In this document: piece after piece, positions 53,251 to 61,652 of the stretch
Numbering within the stretch: the stretch's first letter is position 1
Layout: the number at the start of each line of letters is the position of its first letter
From: Paenibacillus polymyxa
GTDB taxonomy: Bacteria; Bacillota; Bacilli; Paenibacillales; Paenibacillaceae
Assembly: GCF_018614975.1 (NCBI RefSeq)
Contig: NZ_JAGGNR010000014.1
Span: 395,052-459,051, forward strand
Reading direction: 5' to 3'
DNA length: 64,000 nucleotides
Translations under genes and position numbers: made by a program
Notes under the pieces: model-generated
What the model saw: the letters and a program-made list of their open reading frames with translations, nothing else
Told to the model about the DNA's origin: nothing
Database searches by the model: none

Positions 53251-53544
53251 TTATTTCTTAAAAGACAATCCCTCTTCTTCCAATGCAGTTCGAAGTTTAG
53301 GCATAGCAGATGGCCCGATTCCATGCAGCTTCAGGATTTCTTTCTCCGTGTACTCCGCAATTTGCAGTAGTGTTGTAATGCCTTCATTCTCCAAAGCACG
53401 TCTGGCGGGAGCAGACAACAAGGCTAGAAATCCCTCTGTCGGTTTACGTTCAGCTTCGCACGTTGGACAGGTTGGGCAATCACTTTTTTTATAATACGAA
53501 TGTCCTTGTTCGCATGTTCTGAGTGTTCCTTTATCGTTTGCCAT
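53251..53544 (-). CDS. zinc-ribbon plus RpoA-CTD-like helix-hairpin-helix protein
   Basis: 97 residues from the ATG at 53544. A short metal-binding motif (TCEQGH, then CPTCPTC) is followed from about residue 35 by LLSAPARRALENEGITTLLQ and LKLHGIGPSAMPKLRTALEE, the helix-hairpin-helix fold of the RNA polymerase alpha C-terminal domain. A free-standing alpha-CTD-like unit with a zinc ribbon could bind DNA or RNA polymerase regulators; that is inference. Confidence 0.78.
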   Translation of the reverse strand: MANDKGTLRTCEQGHSYYKKSDCPTCPTCEAERKPTEGFLALLSAPARRALENEGITTLLQIAEYTEKEILKLHGIGPSAMPKLRTALEEEGLSFKK

Positions 53545-53636
53545 GTGGGCATCCCCTCTGAAAGTATTGTTACAATCTGCACTGGCCAATTCTAGTTGTA
53601 CTAAAGTCCGCTTATTGTACTCTTCTGAATCAAAGC

Positions 53637-53805
53637 TTACATTCCGTACTCATCAAAAACGGTTGCATATTTCTTTTCCAATATCGTCCAGCGCTTTTCG
53701 GCTCCGTATTTGGCGTGTAGTTGCTGTAAATAATGCTTGGCTTCTTCCGTATCGCCGGCTTGTAGCAGAAAGTGGAAGGCTTCTTCGTTTAAAAAGTTCC
53801 TGCAT
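53637..53805 (-). pseudogene. small gene with a homopolymer frameshift
   Basis: The ATG at 53805, behind GGAGTG, would read MQELLNEEAFHFLLQAGDTE and on to FDEYGM if the run of five Ts (plus-strand A run, 53791-53795) had four. As written the authentic frame starts without a ribosome binding site (ORF from 53825). About 55 residues, helical, unknown function. Confidence 0.6.
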
Positions 53806-53862
53806 AAGATATCACTCCAAGGCAAGTTTATTTCATACGTTGTTACCTTTTTTTGTTCAGAA

Positions 53863-54375
53863 TCATGCTTGTTCTATTTTATAAAAATAAGGGCCACACA
53901 TGGATTCGTGCGTATGCACATACGTCCATGTAAACGCTCGGTCGAAGATATAGATATCCTGCTCCGAATCAAAATCCGCTGCAATAATCCGTTTCGCGTT
54001 TTCGTATAAAAGCACCCAACCACCACTTTCATACATCACATATACTTCATCTTTCGGCTCGGCATTGAAAGCATCTCGTGCTTCATCATTTTTCCGACAT
54101 TTCTGTTGTTCATAACTGAACAAATGCCACTTGTACTGGCTATAATGAATAGACTCTTTGACTACATCATCGATATTATTGGCAAATACGCTGTCCCATT
54201 GCTGTACAATCCCTTCGGATTCCTCGTACAGTTCGGACACGATAACTCCCTTATCCTGCAAGTTCTTCTTGAACATATATTCCTGATGGATACGCTCAAT
54301 CCCCCAATATGCTCGGTTCAGTTCCAATTCGGGTAAAGTATCCAGCAGCTCGTTAATTTTATCTCGAATCATCAT
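53863..54375 (-). CDS. DUF4275 family protein
   Basis: 170 residues. YKWHLFSYEQQKCRKNDEAR, DAFN, VYVMYESGGWVLLYENAKRI and the C-terminal TWTYVHTHESMCGPYFYK fit DUF4275. Function unknown; in several genomes related to immunity-like proteins. The ATG at 54375 or 54372 follows CGGAGG and overlaps the Nudix gene, so translation is coupled. Confidence 0.8.
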   Translation of the reverse strand: MMIRDKINELLDTLPELELNRAYWGIERIHQEYMFKKNLQDKGVIVSELYEESEGIVQQWDSVFANNIDDVVKESIHYSQYKWHLFSYEQQKCRKNDEARDAFNAEPKDEVYVMYESGGWVLLYENAKRIIAADFDSEQDIYIFDRAFTWTYVHTHESMCGPYFYKIEQA

Positions 54376-54967
54376 TACCTCCGTAGGCTATTTTGGAATT
54401 AGAATACCTGGTTCTTGCCTCACACTGTTTAGTTTCTTCTCGCAGCATATGAGCCAGTTTGTACATCTCCGCAATGTCATGCCTGTTCTGTTCCTCGAAT
54501 CTTCGGATCGCTTCATCAATCTCTACCATCTCCACCGCAACCACCTGCTCGCCATCCTCCGGATTCAACGGATCACCGACAAGTTCAACATCTCCATATC
54601 CGATGATTCGTACGAAATGGGGATGCGGGATATGGGGTCGATACGGTTCCAACGCACTGGATGTACAGTGGAATTGACCAAAGATCTGATAGGACCGCAT
54701 TTCTGCCCCAAGTTCCTCCATCAGTTCGCGCTTCAGTCCGTCCATATACGGCTCACCTGCTTCAAGCGTCCCTCCAGGCAGCTCCCAGTCTCCATTTTCC
54801 AGTTGAAAGACGACACATTGATCCCCGACAAATGGAATGATGCTAATATTACTCACCAGATTTTCATCCACGAGGTCGTTTAATCTGAACTTCGCCTCAA
54901 TAATCCCCCAATGAATCGACGTACTCAGTGCCGGGAACTGTTCTGTATTCAAGCTGCTCAACCGCAT
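54359..54967 (-). CDS. Nudix hydrolase
   Basis: 202 residues from the ATG at 54967 (MRLSSLNTEQF) with AGAGAGGA upstream; a GTG at 55000 is possible. The Nudix box GGTLEAGEPYMDGLKRELMEELGA is canonical and lies near residue 65; a helical N-terminal extension precedes it. Substrate unknown. The evidence for start choice is spacing only. Confidence 0.82.
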   Translation of the reverse strand: MRLSSLNTEQFPALSTSIHWGIIEAKFRLNDLVDENLVSNISIIPFVGDQCVVFQLENGDWELPGGTLEAGEPYMDGLKRELMEELGAEMRSYQIFGQFHCTSSALEPYRPHIPHPHFVRIIGYGDVELVGDPLNPEDGEQVVAVEMVEIDEAIRRFEEQNRHDIAEMYKLAHMLREETKQCEARTRYSNSKIAYGGNDDSR

Positions 54968-55034
54968 CCGTTCCTCTCTATGTAAAATAAAATCTCTCAC
55001 CTATATCTTCTCTTCCAATTATAGTTGAAAATGA

Positions 55035-55080
55035 AGAAAGAAGGCCAATGTCCCCTTTAGGGAGTCCATGACCTTCTTGT
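55035..55080 (-). terminator. terminator of the hrtBA operon
   Basis: Outer stem AAGAAGG/CCTTCTT and an inner CCCT/AGGG helix, with T-rich sequence after it on the minus strand. Confidence 0.72.
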
Positions 55081-55128
55081 TCTAAACCACATCAGGTCGT
55101 TCCGTTCCTGACAAACTCACCTAATCGT

Positions 55129-55806
55129 CTAATGCTGCACCAGTTTCCCGTTTTCCAAAAAAAGAACCCGGCTACAGAGCGGTAAAATCCGCTCATCATG
55201 CGTAACCATCACTGCACTCTTGCCCTGCTCTTTCACGAGCCGTGCAATCATGCCGACAATATCCAGCCCACGTTCCGCATCCAGACTCGCTGTTGGTTCA
55301 TCCGCGAGCAGGACAGCCGGATCGTTCATCAACGCCCTTGCAATGGCGACCCGCTGACGTTCTCCGCCAGACAACTTCTCCGTATACGCCTTCCGCCGAT
55401 GAGTCAAACCTACCGTATCCAGCAGCGCATCCACTCGTTTCTCCGCTTTGTTTTTATCCGTTCCGGCGAGCTTTGCAACGACCATGAGTTGTTCTTCTAC
55501 TTTCAGATACGGAATGAGATTGGCACTTTGAAATATAAAGCCGAGCTGCTGTAGCCGCACATCGGATATGTCCTGCTTGTTTTTGCCTATAATCGATGCT
55601 CCATCCAGCAGAACCTGTCCCTCCGTTGGTTCAAGAAGTGCGCCAGCAATGGACAGGAATGTACTTTTACCCGAGCCGGAAGGCCCCATCACGGCCACAA
55701 GTTCCCCTTCTGCAACCTCAAGATCCAGCTTATCCAGAATCGTGCGTTTGCTTCCTCCATCTTCAAAGGTTTGTGTAATTCCCTGCAATACCAATCGGTT
55801 TCTCAT
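55129..55806 (-). CDS. hrtA: HrtA-like heme efflux ABC ATPase
   Basis: 225-residue ATPase of the MacB/LolD group. Walker A GPSGSGKSTFL, Q-loop FIFQSANLIPYL, signature LSGGERQRVAIARAL, Walker B LLADEPTASLDAE, and H-loop VTHDERI. It pairs with the following FtsX-type permease, which resembles staphylococcal HrtB, and lies with an HssRS-like sensor. Together they pump out excess heme. Overlaps hrtB by four bases. Confidence 0.85.
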   Translation of the reverse strand: MRNRLVLQGITQTFEDGGSKRTILDKLDLEVAEGELVAVMGPSGSGKSTFLSIAGALLEPTEGQVLLDGASIIGKNKQDISDVRLQQLGFIFQSANLIPYLKVEEQLMVVAKLAGTDKNKAEKRVDALLDTVGLTHRRKAYTEKLSGGERQRVAIARALMNDPAVLLADEPTASLDAERGLDIVGMIARLVKEQGKSAVMVTHDERILPLCSRVLFLENGKLVQH

Positions 55807-56933
55807 GCTGCTGTCCTCCCAATTGCATCAAGTGCATCAATTTTGGTAACTTTCCACACCGAGAATAACGAACCCGCCACAGACATGAGTATGAATAATA
55901 CACAGGTCAGTGCGAGGGTGGAAAAACCCAATTGAAATGGCATTGATGCTGGCAAGATGGACTCGAACAGTCGAACCAATAGTACGCTAATCACCAGACT
56001 GCCAACCGACAGAACCAAGACTTGTAACGAAACACTACCCGCCAGATAACCATTTCGAGTTCCGATGGCTTTTAATATGCCGAACTGACTCGTTTTCTGA
56101 ATCGTGATAACATAAAAGAATACCGCAAGCACAAACGCCGAGATGACATATAGAAATGCGATCATCATGAGCAACGATCCCTGTTCTTCCTTATATCCAG
56201 GAATGGCCGATACGGCATCCGACTTCGTGATGACTTCCGTATTAGGCATTGCAGCACTCAGGCCGTCTACCTGCTCGCCTGCATCCTTAATCGCAATGGC
56301 ATTGTACACCGGAGTATTGGCATTAGTGTCTGCTGAACCTTGCGTAGTTCGTGAACCTTTTCGAAGCGTAAGCCATTCTTCTTCATTCAGGAACACGACC
56401 GGCGAGTGACTGAAAGACTCATTTTGGACAAATCCGCCAACGATCCACTCCATTCCCGACGCTTGATCGACCAGAACGGTGCCAATCGTCACACCGGATT
56501 CAGCTAACTTATGATCCACCACAACCTGCCCGTTAGTCTGATCCGTAATCGGAGTTCCTTCGGTAACCGCTGGAGCAAGCCAGCCTTCCGGATTCACCAT
56601 GAACAACGTGACATCGATCTTTTTTGTGTCGCCCATTGGACTGACGGTTGTCATTTTCACACCGAGTGGCTCAGCGTTCTCTTGCCCCACTACGGAGCGA
56701 GCTTGATTAAGCTGATCCTGATACGCTTGTGACCGGGTAAACCGATGATTCGAATCCTGTTCCAGCACAAAGTGGGTTGCTGCCATATTTTTGATCGAAG
56801 CTGCGTTATCATACGCCAACCCCTGTGCAAGACCTGTAACAAACAGTACCAGAAATGAAACCAGCACCATGATTGTAGCAATTAAGGCATACCGCCCTTT
56901 GGCATACCTCATTTCCCGAATAGCCAAGTACAT
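55803..56933 (-). CDS. hrtB: HrtB-like heme efflux permease (FtsX family)
   Basis: 376-residue permease. One N-terminal helix (about 16-40, ALIATIMVLVSFLVLFVTG with GLAQGL), an extracellular domain of about 190 residues, and three C-terminal helices beginning VISAFVLAVFFYVITIQKTS and GILKAIGTRNGYLAGS. The GLAQGL, YVITIQK and FGILKAIG blocks and the short C-terminus ending in DAIG are shared with Staphylococcus aureus HrtB. Its promoter carries an HssR-type direct repeat. Confidence 0.85.
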   Translation of the reverse strand: MYLAIREMRYAKGRYALIATIMVLVSFLVLFVTGLAQGLAYDNAASIKNMAATHFVLEQDSNHRFTRSQAYQDQLNQARSVVGQENAEPLGVKMTTVSPMGDTKKIDVTLFMVNPEGWLAPAVTEGTPITDQTNGQVVVDHKLAESGVTIGTVLVDQASGMEWIVGGFVQNESFSHSPVVFLNEEEWLTLRKGSRTTQGSADTNANTPVYNAIAIKDAGEQVDGLSAAMPNTEVITKSDAVSAIPGYKEEQGSLLMMIAFLYVISAFVLAVFFYVITIQKTSQFGILKAIGTRNGYLAGSVSLQVLVLSVGSLVISVLLVRLFESILPASMPFQLGFSTLALTCVLFILMSVAGSLFSVWKVTKIDALDAIGRTAA

Positions 56934-56961
56934 GTTCTGTGACCTCCCTCTTGATAACCCA

Positions 56962-56994
56962 AGTATAGGAGGCGAAAATGAACGGCAAATGAAT
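56962..56994 (-). promoter_or_regulatory. HssR-type direct repeat and -10 of the hrtBA promoter
   Basis: On the minus strand TTCATTT-N4-TTCATTT: two identical heptamers 11 bases apart (56976-56982 and 56987-56993), followed at promoter spacing by TATACT (56962-56967). The 11-base period equals that of the published staphylococcal HssR site (GTTCATATT-N2-GTTCATATT), and the upstream copy overlaps the expected -35. Regulator identity is inferred. Confidence 0.6.
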
Positions 56995-57000
56995 AACAGA

Positions 57001-58377
57001 TTACATCTGCGGAAGTGTCACGGTAAAGACTGTACCCTCAGATGAACTGGCAACCTCGATCGTACCGTCATGGATTCGGATAATTTTCTGCACAATGGCA
57101 AGTCCAAGTCCCGTTCGTCCGAAAGAACGTTCCCGCGCACGATCCACCCGATAGAAGCGATCGAACAGAAATGGCAGATGCTCCGCAGCAATCCCGTCCC
57201 CTGTATCCCGAATCTGAATCATACATTGGGTATCCGTCTGCTCGGCATGAATCTCGATGCTTCTTCCCTGTGGCAGATGATTCACGGCATTGCCCAGCAG
57301 ATTCATCCACACCTGCATGAGCAGCACTTCATTGCCGACTAGCTGGATGGATTCGGGTACCGAAATCCGAAGCAGCAGTTCTTTTTCCTCAAGTTGCCAT
57401 TGCAGCATCTGAACCGCTTGTCGGAACTGATCCCGCAGAGAGAACTTTACTTTGGTCAAGTCCTCATGGCCTTGTTCGAGTGACGACAGAAGAAGCAATT
57501 GTTTGCTGAGTAAGGAGAGATGACGGCTCTCCTCCTCAATGATGGATGCATAGTGCTCCCGCTCCTGTTCAGGCAGATCCCGATCCGCCACCAATTGGGC
57601 AAACCCCTGAATCGAGGTCAGCGGCGATTGAATCTCATGGGATACGTTGGATACAAACTGCTGCCGTGCCTGATCCACCCTCTCCAGTTCACGACTCATG
57701 GTCATGAAATGTTGGGCCAGTTGTCCAATCTCATCACGCCTTGCAGTAGGCAATTTTAGATTATATTTTCCTTGTGCAATCCGTTTGGTCGCCTCGGACA
57801 GACGTTCAATCGGATTAACCAGATAGCGGGTACTGATCAGAAAAAGCAGGATACTAATGCCCACCGTCAATGCTCCAATCAGCGCGAAGAATATACGCAG
57901 CTCACCGAATTGCAGAATTACATCCGGACGCATAAAGAGAGCGTAATTTGCATTGTCCAGCTGTAGATGAACACCCACGGTATTGCTTAATTGATTATCG
58001 AAGAACCCGGTAATGAACGGTTTGCTTGGAAACTGAGCGACGCCATGGTATACCTCACCATTCAGTACCAGTTCTACAGCTTGTTTGCCCAGATCTTTCT
58101 CACGGAATTCGCGGCCGTAGAATTGGTCGTTGCCCTTTCCATCCGTCACATAGATTTCGTATCCAAGTGCGGCGGCATTGTTCAGATACTGCTCCATCGT
58201 GCCGGGTTGCTGTTCCACAAATTGCTTCATTTGCGTCGCGATGCCCACCAGCTTCTCATCATTAAATTCCTTGAGCTTTGTATGATAGTAGATGTTCGAC
58301 AAAAGAAAACCGAGCATGCCGCTGACCATAATCACCGCAATCGTAATGAGGAATACCCGGACGTACAAGGTCCTCAA
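57001..58377 (-). CDS. hssS: HssS-like heme-sensing histidine kinase
   Basis: 458 residues, as HssS (457). Two transmembrane helices (about 7-30 and 163-185) flank an extracellular domain containing FYGREFREKDL, VYHGV, FITGFFDNQLSNTVGV and LFMRPD, all shared with the HssS sensor region. HAMP at about 186-240, phospho-acceptor NVSHEIQSPLTS near 250, then N, G1 (DTGDGI) and G2 (GLGLAIV) boxes. A TTG start behind GGAGG overlaps the regulator stop. Confidence 0.88.
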   Translation of the reverse strand: MRTLYVRVFLITIAVIMVSGMLGFLLSNIYYHTKLKEFNDEKLVGIATQMKQFVEQQPGTMEQYLNNAAALGYEIYVTDGKGNDQFYGREFREKDLGKQAVELVLNGEVYHGVAQFPSKPFITGFFDNQLSNTVGVHLQLDNANYALFMRPDVILQFGELRIFFALIGALTVGISILLFLISTRYLVNPIERLSEATKRIAQGKYNLKLPTARRDEIGQLAQHFMTMSRELERVDQARQQFVSNVSHEIQSPLTSIQGFAQLVADRDLPEQEREHYASIIEEESRHLSLLSKQLLLLSSLEQGHEDLTKVKFSLRDQFRQAVQMLQWQLEEKELLLRISVPESIQLVGNEVLLMQVWMNLLGNAVNHLPQGRSIEIHAEQTDTQCMIQIRDTGDGIAAEHLPFLFDRFYRVDRARERSFGRTGLGLAIVQKIIRIHDGTIEVASSSEGTVFTVTLPQM

Positions 58378-59051
58378 GGTGTTTTCACCTCCATCTTGTA
58401 ACCAATGCCCCGCACAGTCTGAATGACAAAATCATCCGTATAATCGGCAAAACGATCACGCAGCCGCTTGATGTGCACATCAACGGTACGGTCATCTCCT
58501 TCGTAATCTGCTCCCCATACGAGCCGAATGAGCTCATCCCGCGAGAACAAACGACCCGGAAACTGGGCAAGCTGTGAGAGTAATTCAAATTCTTTCATTG
58601 GCAAAAAGAGAATGGATTGCCCGTCGGTAACCTCCACATTGTTGCGGTCAATGACAATCCGGTTCATGCGGATGATATCGCTGGATGTGCGATGGTACCG
58701 ACGAAACAACGCCTTTACCCGATAAACCAATTCTTCCGGTTCAAACGGCTTGGTCACATATTCATCCGTTCCTTTCAGATAACCGTCTCTCTTGTCGGAT
58801 AGCTGATCTCGTGCCGTCAGCAACATAATTGGAATGTCGTAATGCTGCCGAATGTAATCACATAACTCCAGTCCGTCCATGCCTGGCATCATCACATCGA
58901 GGATCGCCAGATCAATCGGTGTTTCTTGCATCAGTCTGACCGCCTCCAATCCATCCTGCGCTTCATGGACCCTATACCCTTCCTTGGTCATGACATGTCG
59001 CAGGAGTGCTCGAATATTGGCATCATCGTCTGCCAGCAGCAGATGTTTCAT
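58374..59051 (-). CDS. hssR: HssR-like response regulator
   Basis: 225-residue OmpR-family regulator (HssR is 224). Receiver with LADDDAN, the phospho-aspartate in LAILDVMMPGMDG and the lysine in YVTKPFEPEE; winged helix ending TVRGIGYKME. I chose the ATG at 59051 (MKHLLLADD) behind AAGGGCGG; the longer track start at 59144 is non-coding leader. Should drive the hrtBA promoter. Its own promoter lies in the divergent region with czcD. Confidence 0.88.
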   Translation of the reverse strand: MKHLLLADDDANIRALLRHVMTKEGYRVHEAQDGLEAVRLMQETPIDLAILDVMMPGMDGLELCDYIRQHYDIPIMLLTARDQLSDKRDGYLKGTDEYVTKPFEPEELVYRVKALFRRYHRTSSDIIRMNRIVIDRNNVEVTDGQSILFLPMKEFELLSQLAQFPGRLFSRDELIRLVWGADYEGDDRTVDVHIKRLRDRFADYTDDFVIQTVRGIGYKMEVKTP

Positions 59052-59183
59052 ATGGTTGTCCGCCCTTCTATGTAGCGAGTACATCTCACTTTGATCCTGC
59101 ACAGATGGTAGCATAAAAGCAATCTCATTCGCCAGCACATGCATGGAGACACCTTGGACATGTTTATATTTTCTTAAATCTGG

Positions 59184-59212
59184 TTGACACTATTATGAGA
59201 CGCAACTATAAT
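59184..59212 (+). promoter_or_regulatory. consensus sigma-A promoter of czcD
   Basis: TTGACA, exactly 17 bases, TATAAT: a perfect housekeeping promoter, which normally requires a repressor to keep it off. Confidence 0.9.
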
Positions 59213-59220
59213 AAACCCAT

Positions 59221-59254
59221 AACATATGAACGAACGCTCATATGTTCATATGTT
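59221..59254 (+). promoter_or_regulatory. palindromic operator of czcD, ArsR/SmtB-type
   Basis: AACATATGAAC, 12 bases, GTTCATATGTT: a perfect 11-base inverted repeat starting at about +3 of the promoter. A second reading gives CATATGA-N8-TCATATG, the ATATGAA-type half sites of CzrA/SmtB repressors. It sits where a repressor would block transcription. No arsR-family gene is in the window, so the repressor is encoded elsewhere. Confidence 0.7.
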
Positions 59255-59341
59255 GGAGATCAACTATTGTTAAAGATCATTTATAGTCACACTAGAAATC
59301 ATATTACATAACGGAGCCTCGCTCCAGAGGAGAGGATTTAT

Positions 59342-60325
59342 ATGTCCGGACATCATCACAGTCCCAACCATGGGCACGATCATGGACACAACCACGCTCA
59401 CACCACCAATAACAAGAAAGTACTGTTGTTTTCCTTCATTATTATTACCATCTATATGATCGTCGAAGCCATTGGTGGATTCATCACCAACAGTCTCGCA
59501 CTTATCTCGGATGCAGGCCATATGCTGTCTGACTCCATTGCACTCGGGATCGCTTTACTGGCGTTCACGTTTGGTGAAAAAGCGGTGAATACTGGCAAAA
59601 CGTACGGATACAGACGCTTTGAGATTTTGGCTGCTACGTTAAACGGAATTACGTTAATCGCCATCGCGCTCTACATTTTCTACGAAGCGATTGGGCGTTT
59701 TATCAATCCCCCGGAAGTGGCAACCGTAGGCATGTTAATCATCAGCGTCATTGGATTGCTCATCAATATTCTGGTGGCCTGGATCATGATGCGTGGTAGC
59801 GATACGGAGAATAACCTGAATATGCGTGGTGCTTATCTCCATGTCATCAGTGACATGTTGGGATCGGTTGGGGCCATTGCGGCGGCACTGCTCATGATGT
59901 TCTTTGGCTGGGGTTGGGCCGATCCACTTGCAAGTGTAATTGTCGCTGCGTTGGTATTACGAAGTGGTTTCTATGTCACCAAATCATCTCTGCATATCTT
60001 GATGGAAGGTACTCCGGCCAATGTCGATGTGAGTGAGCTGGTGCAAACCATCAAACAAGTCGATGGCGTCAAAGGCGTACACGATGTGCATGTCTGGTCC
60101 ATTACCAGTAACCTGAACGCACTGACCGCACATATCGTAGTGGATGGAACGATGGATGTCTATGCATCCGAGATCCTGGTTCAGAAGATTGAGCATATGC
60201 TGGAACATAAAGAAATCAAACATGTAACGCTCCAAGTGGAGTCCGAGAAACATCTGCATGACACCTCGGTATTATGTACCGTCAAAGGCGACGCACCGGA
60301 TGCCCACGCACATCATCACCACTGA
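59342..60325 (+). CDS. czcD: CzcD-like cation diffusion facilitator
   Basis: 327-residue zinc/cobalt/cadmium exporter of the CDF family. A histidine-rich N-terminus (HHHSPNHGHDHGHNHAH) and six transmembrane helices with LISDAGHMLSDSIALG (HxxxD metal site) and YLHVISDMLGSVG. The C-terminal ferredoxin-like domain is about 210-310, and a second histidine tail AHAHHHH ends the protein. AGAGGAG sits eight bases before the ATG. Regulated by the operator just upstream, presumably induced by excess zinc. Confidence 0.92.
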   Translation: MSGHHHSPNHGHDHGHNHAHTTNNKKVLLFSFIIITIYMIVEAIGGFITNSLALISDAGHMLSDSIALGIALLAFTFGEKAVNTGKTYGYRRFEILAATLNGITLIAIALYIFYEAIGRFINPPEVATVGMLIISVIGLLINILVAWIMMRGSDTENNLNMRGAYLHVISDMLGSVGAIAAALLMMFFGWGWADPLASVIVAALVLRSGFYVTKSSLHILMEGTPANVDVSELVQTIKQVDGVKGVHDVHVWSITSNLNALTAHIVVDGTMDVYASEILVQKIEHMLEHKEIKHVTLQVESEKHLHDTSVLCTVKGDAPDAHAHHHH

Positions 60326-60353
60326 GATCTATATAACAAAATATAGTTATATC

Positions 60354-60395
60354 AAAACAGGACAGATTCCCGTTGAAGGGAACGCCCTGTTTTTT
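60354..60395 (+). terminator. terminator of czcD
   Basis: Outer stem AAAACAGG / CCTGTTTT and inner TTCCC/GGGAA, then T run. Confidence 0.87.
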
Positions 60396-60470
60396 GTTTG
60401 TTTGCAGAAATTCAGTTTTGCATGAATAGAAAAATAGAATAACCTTTACCTTATCGCAGCAGACTCTGGA

Positions 60471-60767
60471 CTACTTGTATCTGGAGAGTAACTTTTCTTT
60501 CTTTTGATCGAATTCATATTCTGATATGATATTTTTCTCTTTTAATTCACCTAACTGTAGCAGTTGTTCATGAACATTCACAGGGGTCTTTTTTCTCTTG
60601 CTTGATATGATCAAAGCTAGGATTGAGAAAAGTAGACCATACAGTACACCCAGAAGTCCCAAACCTGCCGCCGCCTCCGCACTTTCTTGCGAACCATCTA
60701 AAAAAAAGGTTATTAATAAAAAATTGAGCACGAACCAAATAAGGCTGAAGATCGATAAGGCTTTCAA
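60471..60767 (-). CDS. SHOCT-domain membrane protein
   Basis: 98 residues: two transmembrane helices (about 5-25 and 35-57), a basic SKRKKT turn, and a C-terminal SHOCT motif (EQLLQLGELKEKNIISEYEF, DQKKEKLL). SHOCT proteins are small oligomerising modules of unknown role. Confidence 0.82.
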   Translation of the reverse strand: MKALSIFSLIWFVLNFLLITFFLDGSQESAEAAAGLGLLGVLYGLLFSILALIISSKRKKTPVNVHEQLLQLGELKEKNIISEYEFDQKKEKLLSRYK

Positions 60768-61091
60768 TGAATTTTCCTCCTAAATGTTATGTACGTTTCT
60801 ATTCAAAACCAGGAAAGGCCGGCCAGAAGACTAAACATTAACCTCGTCCCAGTTTATAATGACGTATCCAAGCTAACGTTTTCTCACCTAAACATCTGCA
60901 TCAATTAAATGATGTGATATCTGTGTCTTAGCCCTTTTTTCAAATTCATCAAACTGACAGAATAGTTTTTCTACTCTACTCATTGTCTTTTCCATAGGTA
61001 ATTACCTTTCTCTTCAGTATATCTAAATCAATATTTCAGCTCATATTCATACCTCACCAATATCCTATTACCTATGATCAGATTTTTTCTT
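60768..61091. other. intergenic region with one small ORF
   Basis: 324 bases. On the minus strand 60888-60995 encodes 35 residues (MEKTMSRVEKLFCQFDEFEK and so on to DADV) with an AAAGGT ahead of the ATG; it may be a real microprotein or a remnant. The rest is AT-rich with no terminator or promoter I can support. Confidence 0.45.
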
Positions 61092-61652
61092 TCACTTTTG
61101 AATGTTGCCATAAAGTACCCTGGCTTGATCACAGTTCAATGGTTCAGTAAAAGGTACTTCCAAGAAGTATTCCAGCTGCCATTGCTGCGTTTTGAGAGCC
61201 TGCTTACTTGTTGGCTTGTCCCAAGGCGGATATACACGTATGGCGCGCTTGCCACCTTTGCCTTGATCCGATGTGATATCTCGCTGTAACAATACATGCT
61301 TTGGAAATACAAATTGACCAAAGTGGCTGCCTGCGCGCGTACTAATGACATACACATCTGCTGGATCTGATCCATCATATGGCTGTGTCGTTCCATCCTC
61401 ACTCCGCTGCCATAGGGTAACAAATTGTCCGATCTTGGTTGGCGTGGTTTTGGCGACGCGGAATCGAATGGAGAGAGAATTTAAGGTGAACACATATGCC
61501 CCATATTCAGCATTTTGTGCTTCTTCATGTGGTTGGGAGCAATCAAATCCACACTTGTCATAGATAAGTTCTTTACTGGCAAGTAAGTCGCCATGAAGTA
61601 CATCGGAGGTCGCCCAAGCATTCAGACGATTCAAACTACTTTTGTTATCCAA
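61092..61652 (-). CDS. MepB family protein
   Basis: 186 residues from a TTG at 61652 behind GGAGAG; ATG at 61703 (203 residues, behind GAGGAG) is equally arguable. Core features of MepB, the protein encoded with the staphylococcal MepA multidrug exporter: NAEYGAYVFTLNSLSIRFRV, KTTPTKIGQFVTLWQR, GQFVFPKHVLLQRDI and RAIRVYPPWDKPTSKQALKT. Its function is unknown; no MepA or MepR is nearby. Confidence 0.8.
   Translation of the reverse strand: MDNKSSLNRLNAWATSDVLHGDLLASKELIYDKCGFDCSQPHEEAQNAEYGAYVFTLNSLSIRFRVAKTTPTKIGQFVTLWQRSEDGTTQPYDGSDPADVYVISTRAGSHFGQFVFPKHVLLQRDITSDQGKGGKRAIRVYPPWDKPTSKQALKTQQWQLEYFLEVPFTEPLNCDQARVLYGNIQK

Noticed and set aside
59238..59253. The TCATATGT tandem repeat as an HssR site
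   Set aside because: Its period is eight bases, not the eleven expected, and it lies just downstream of the czcD promoter; the 56976-56993 repeat fits HssR better.
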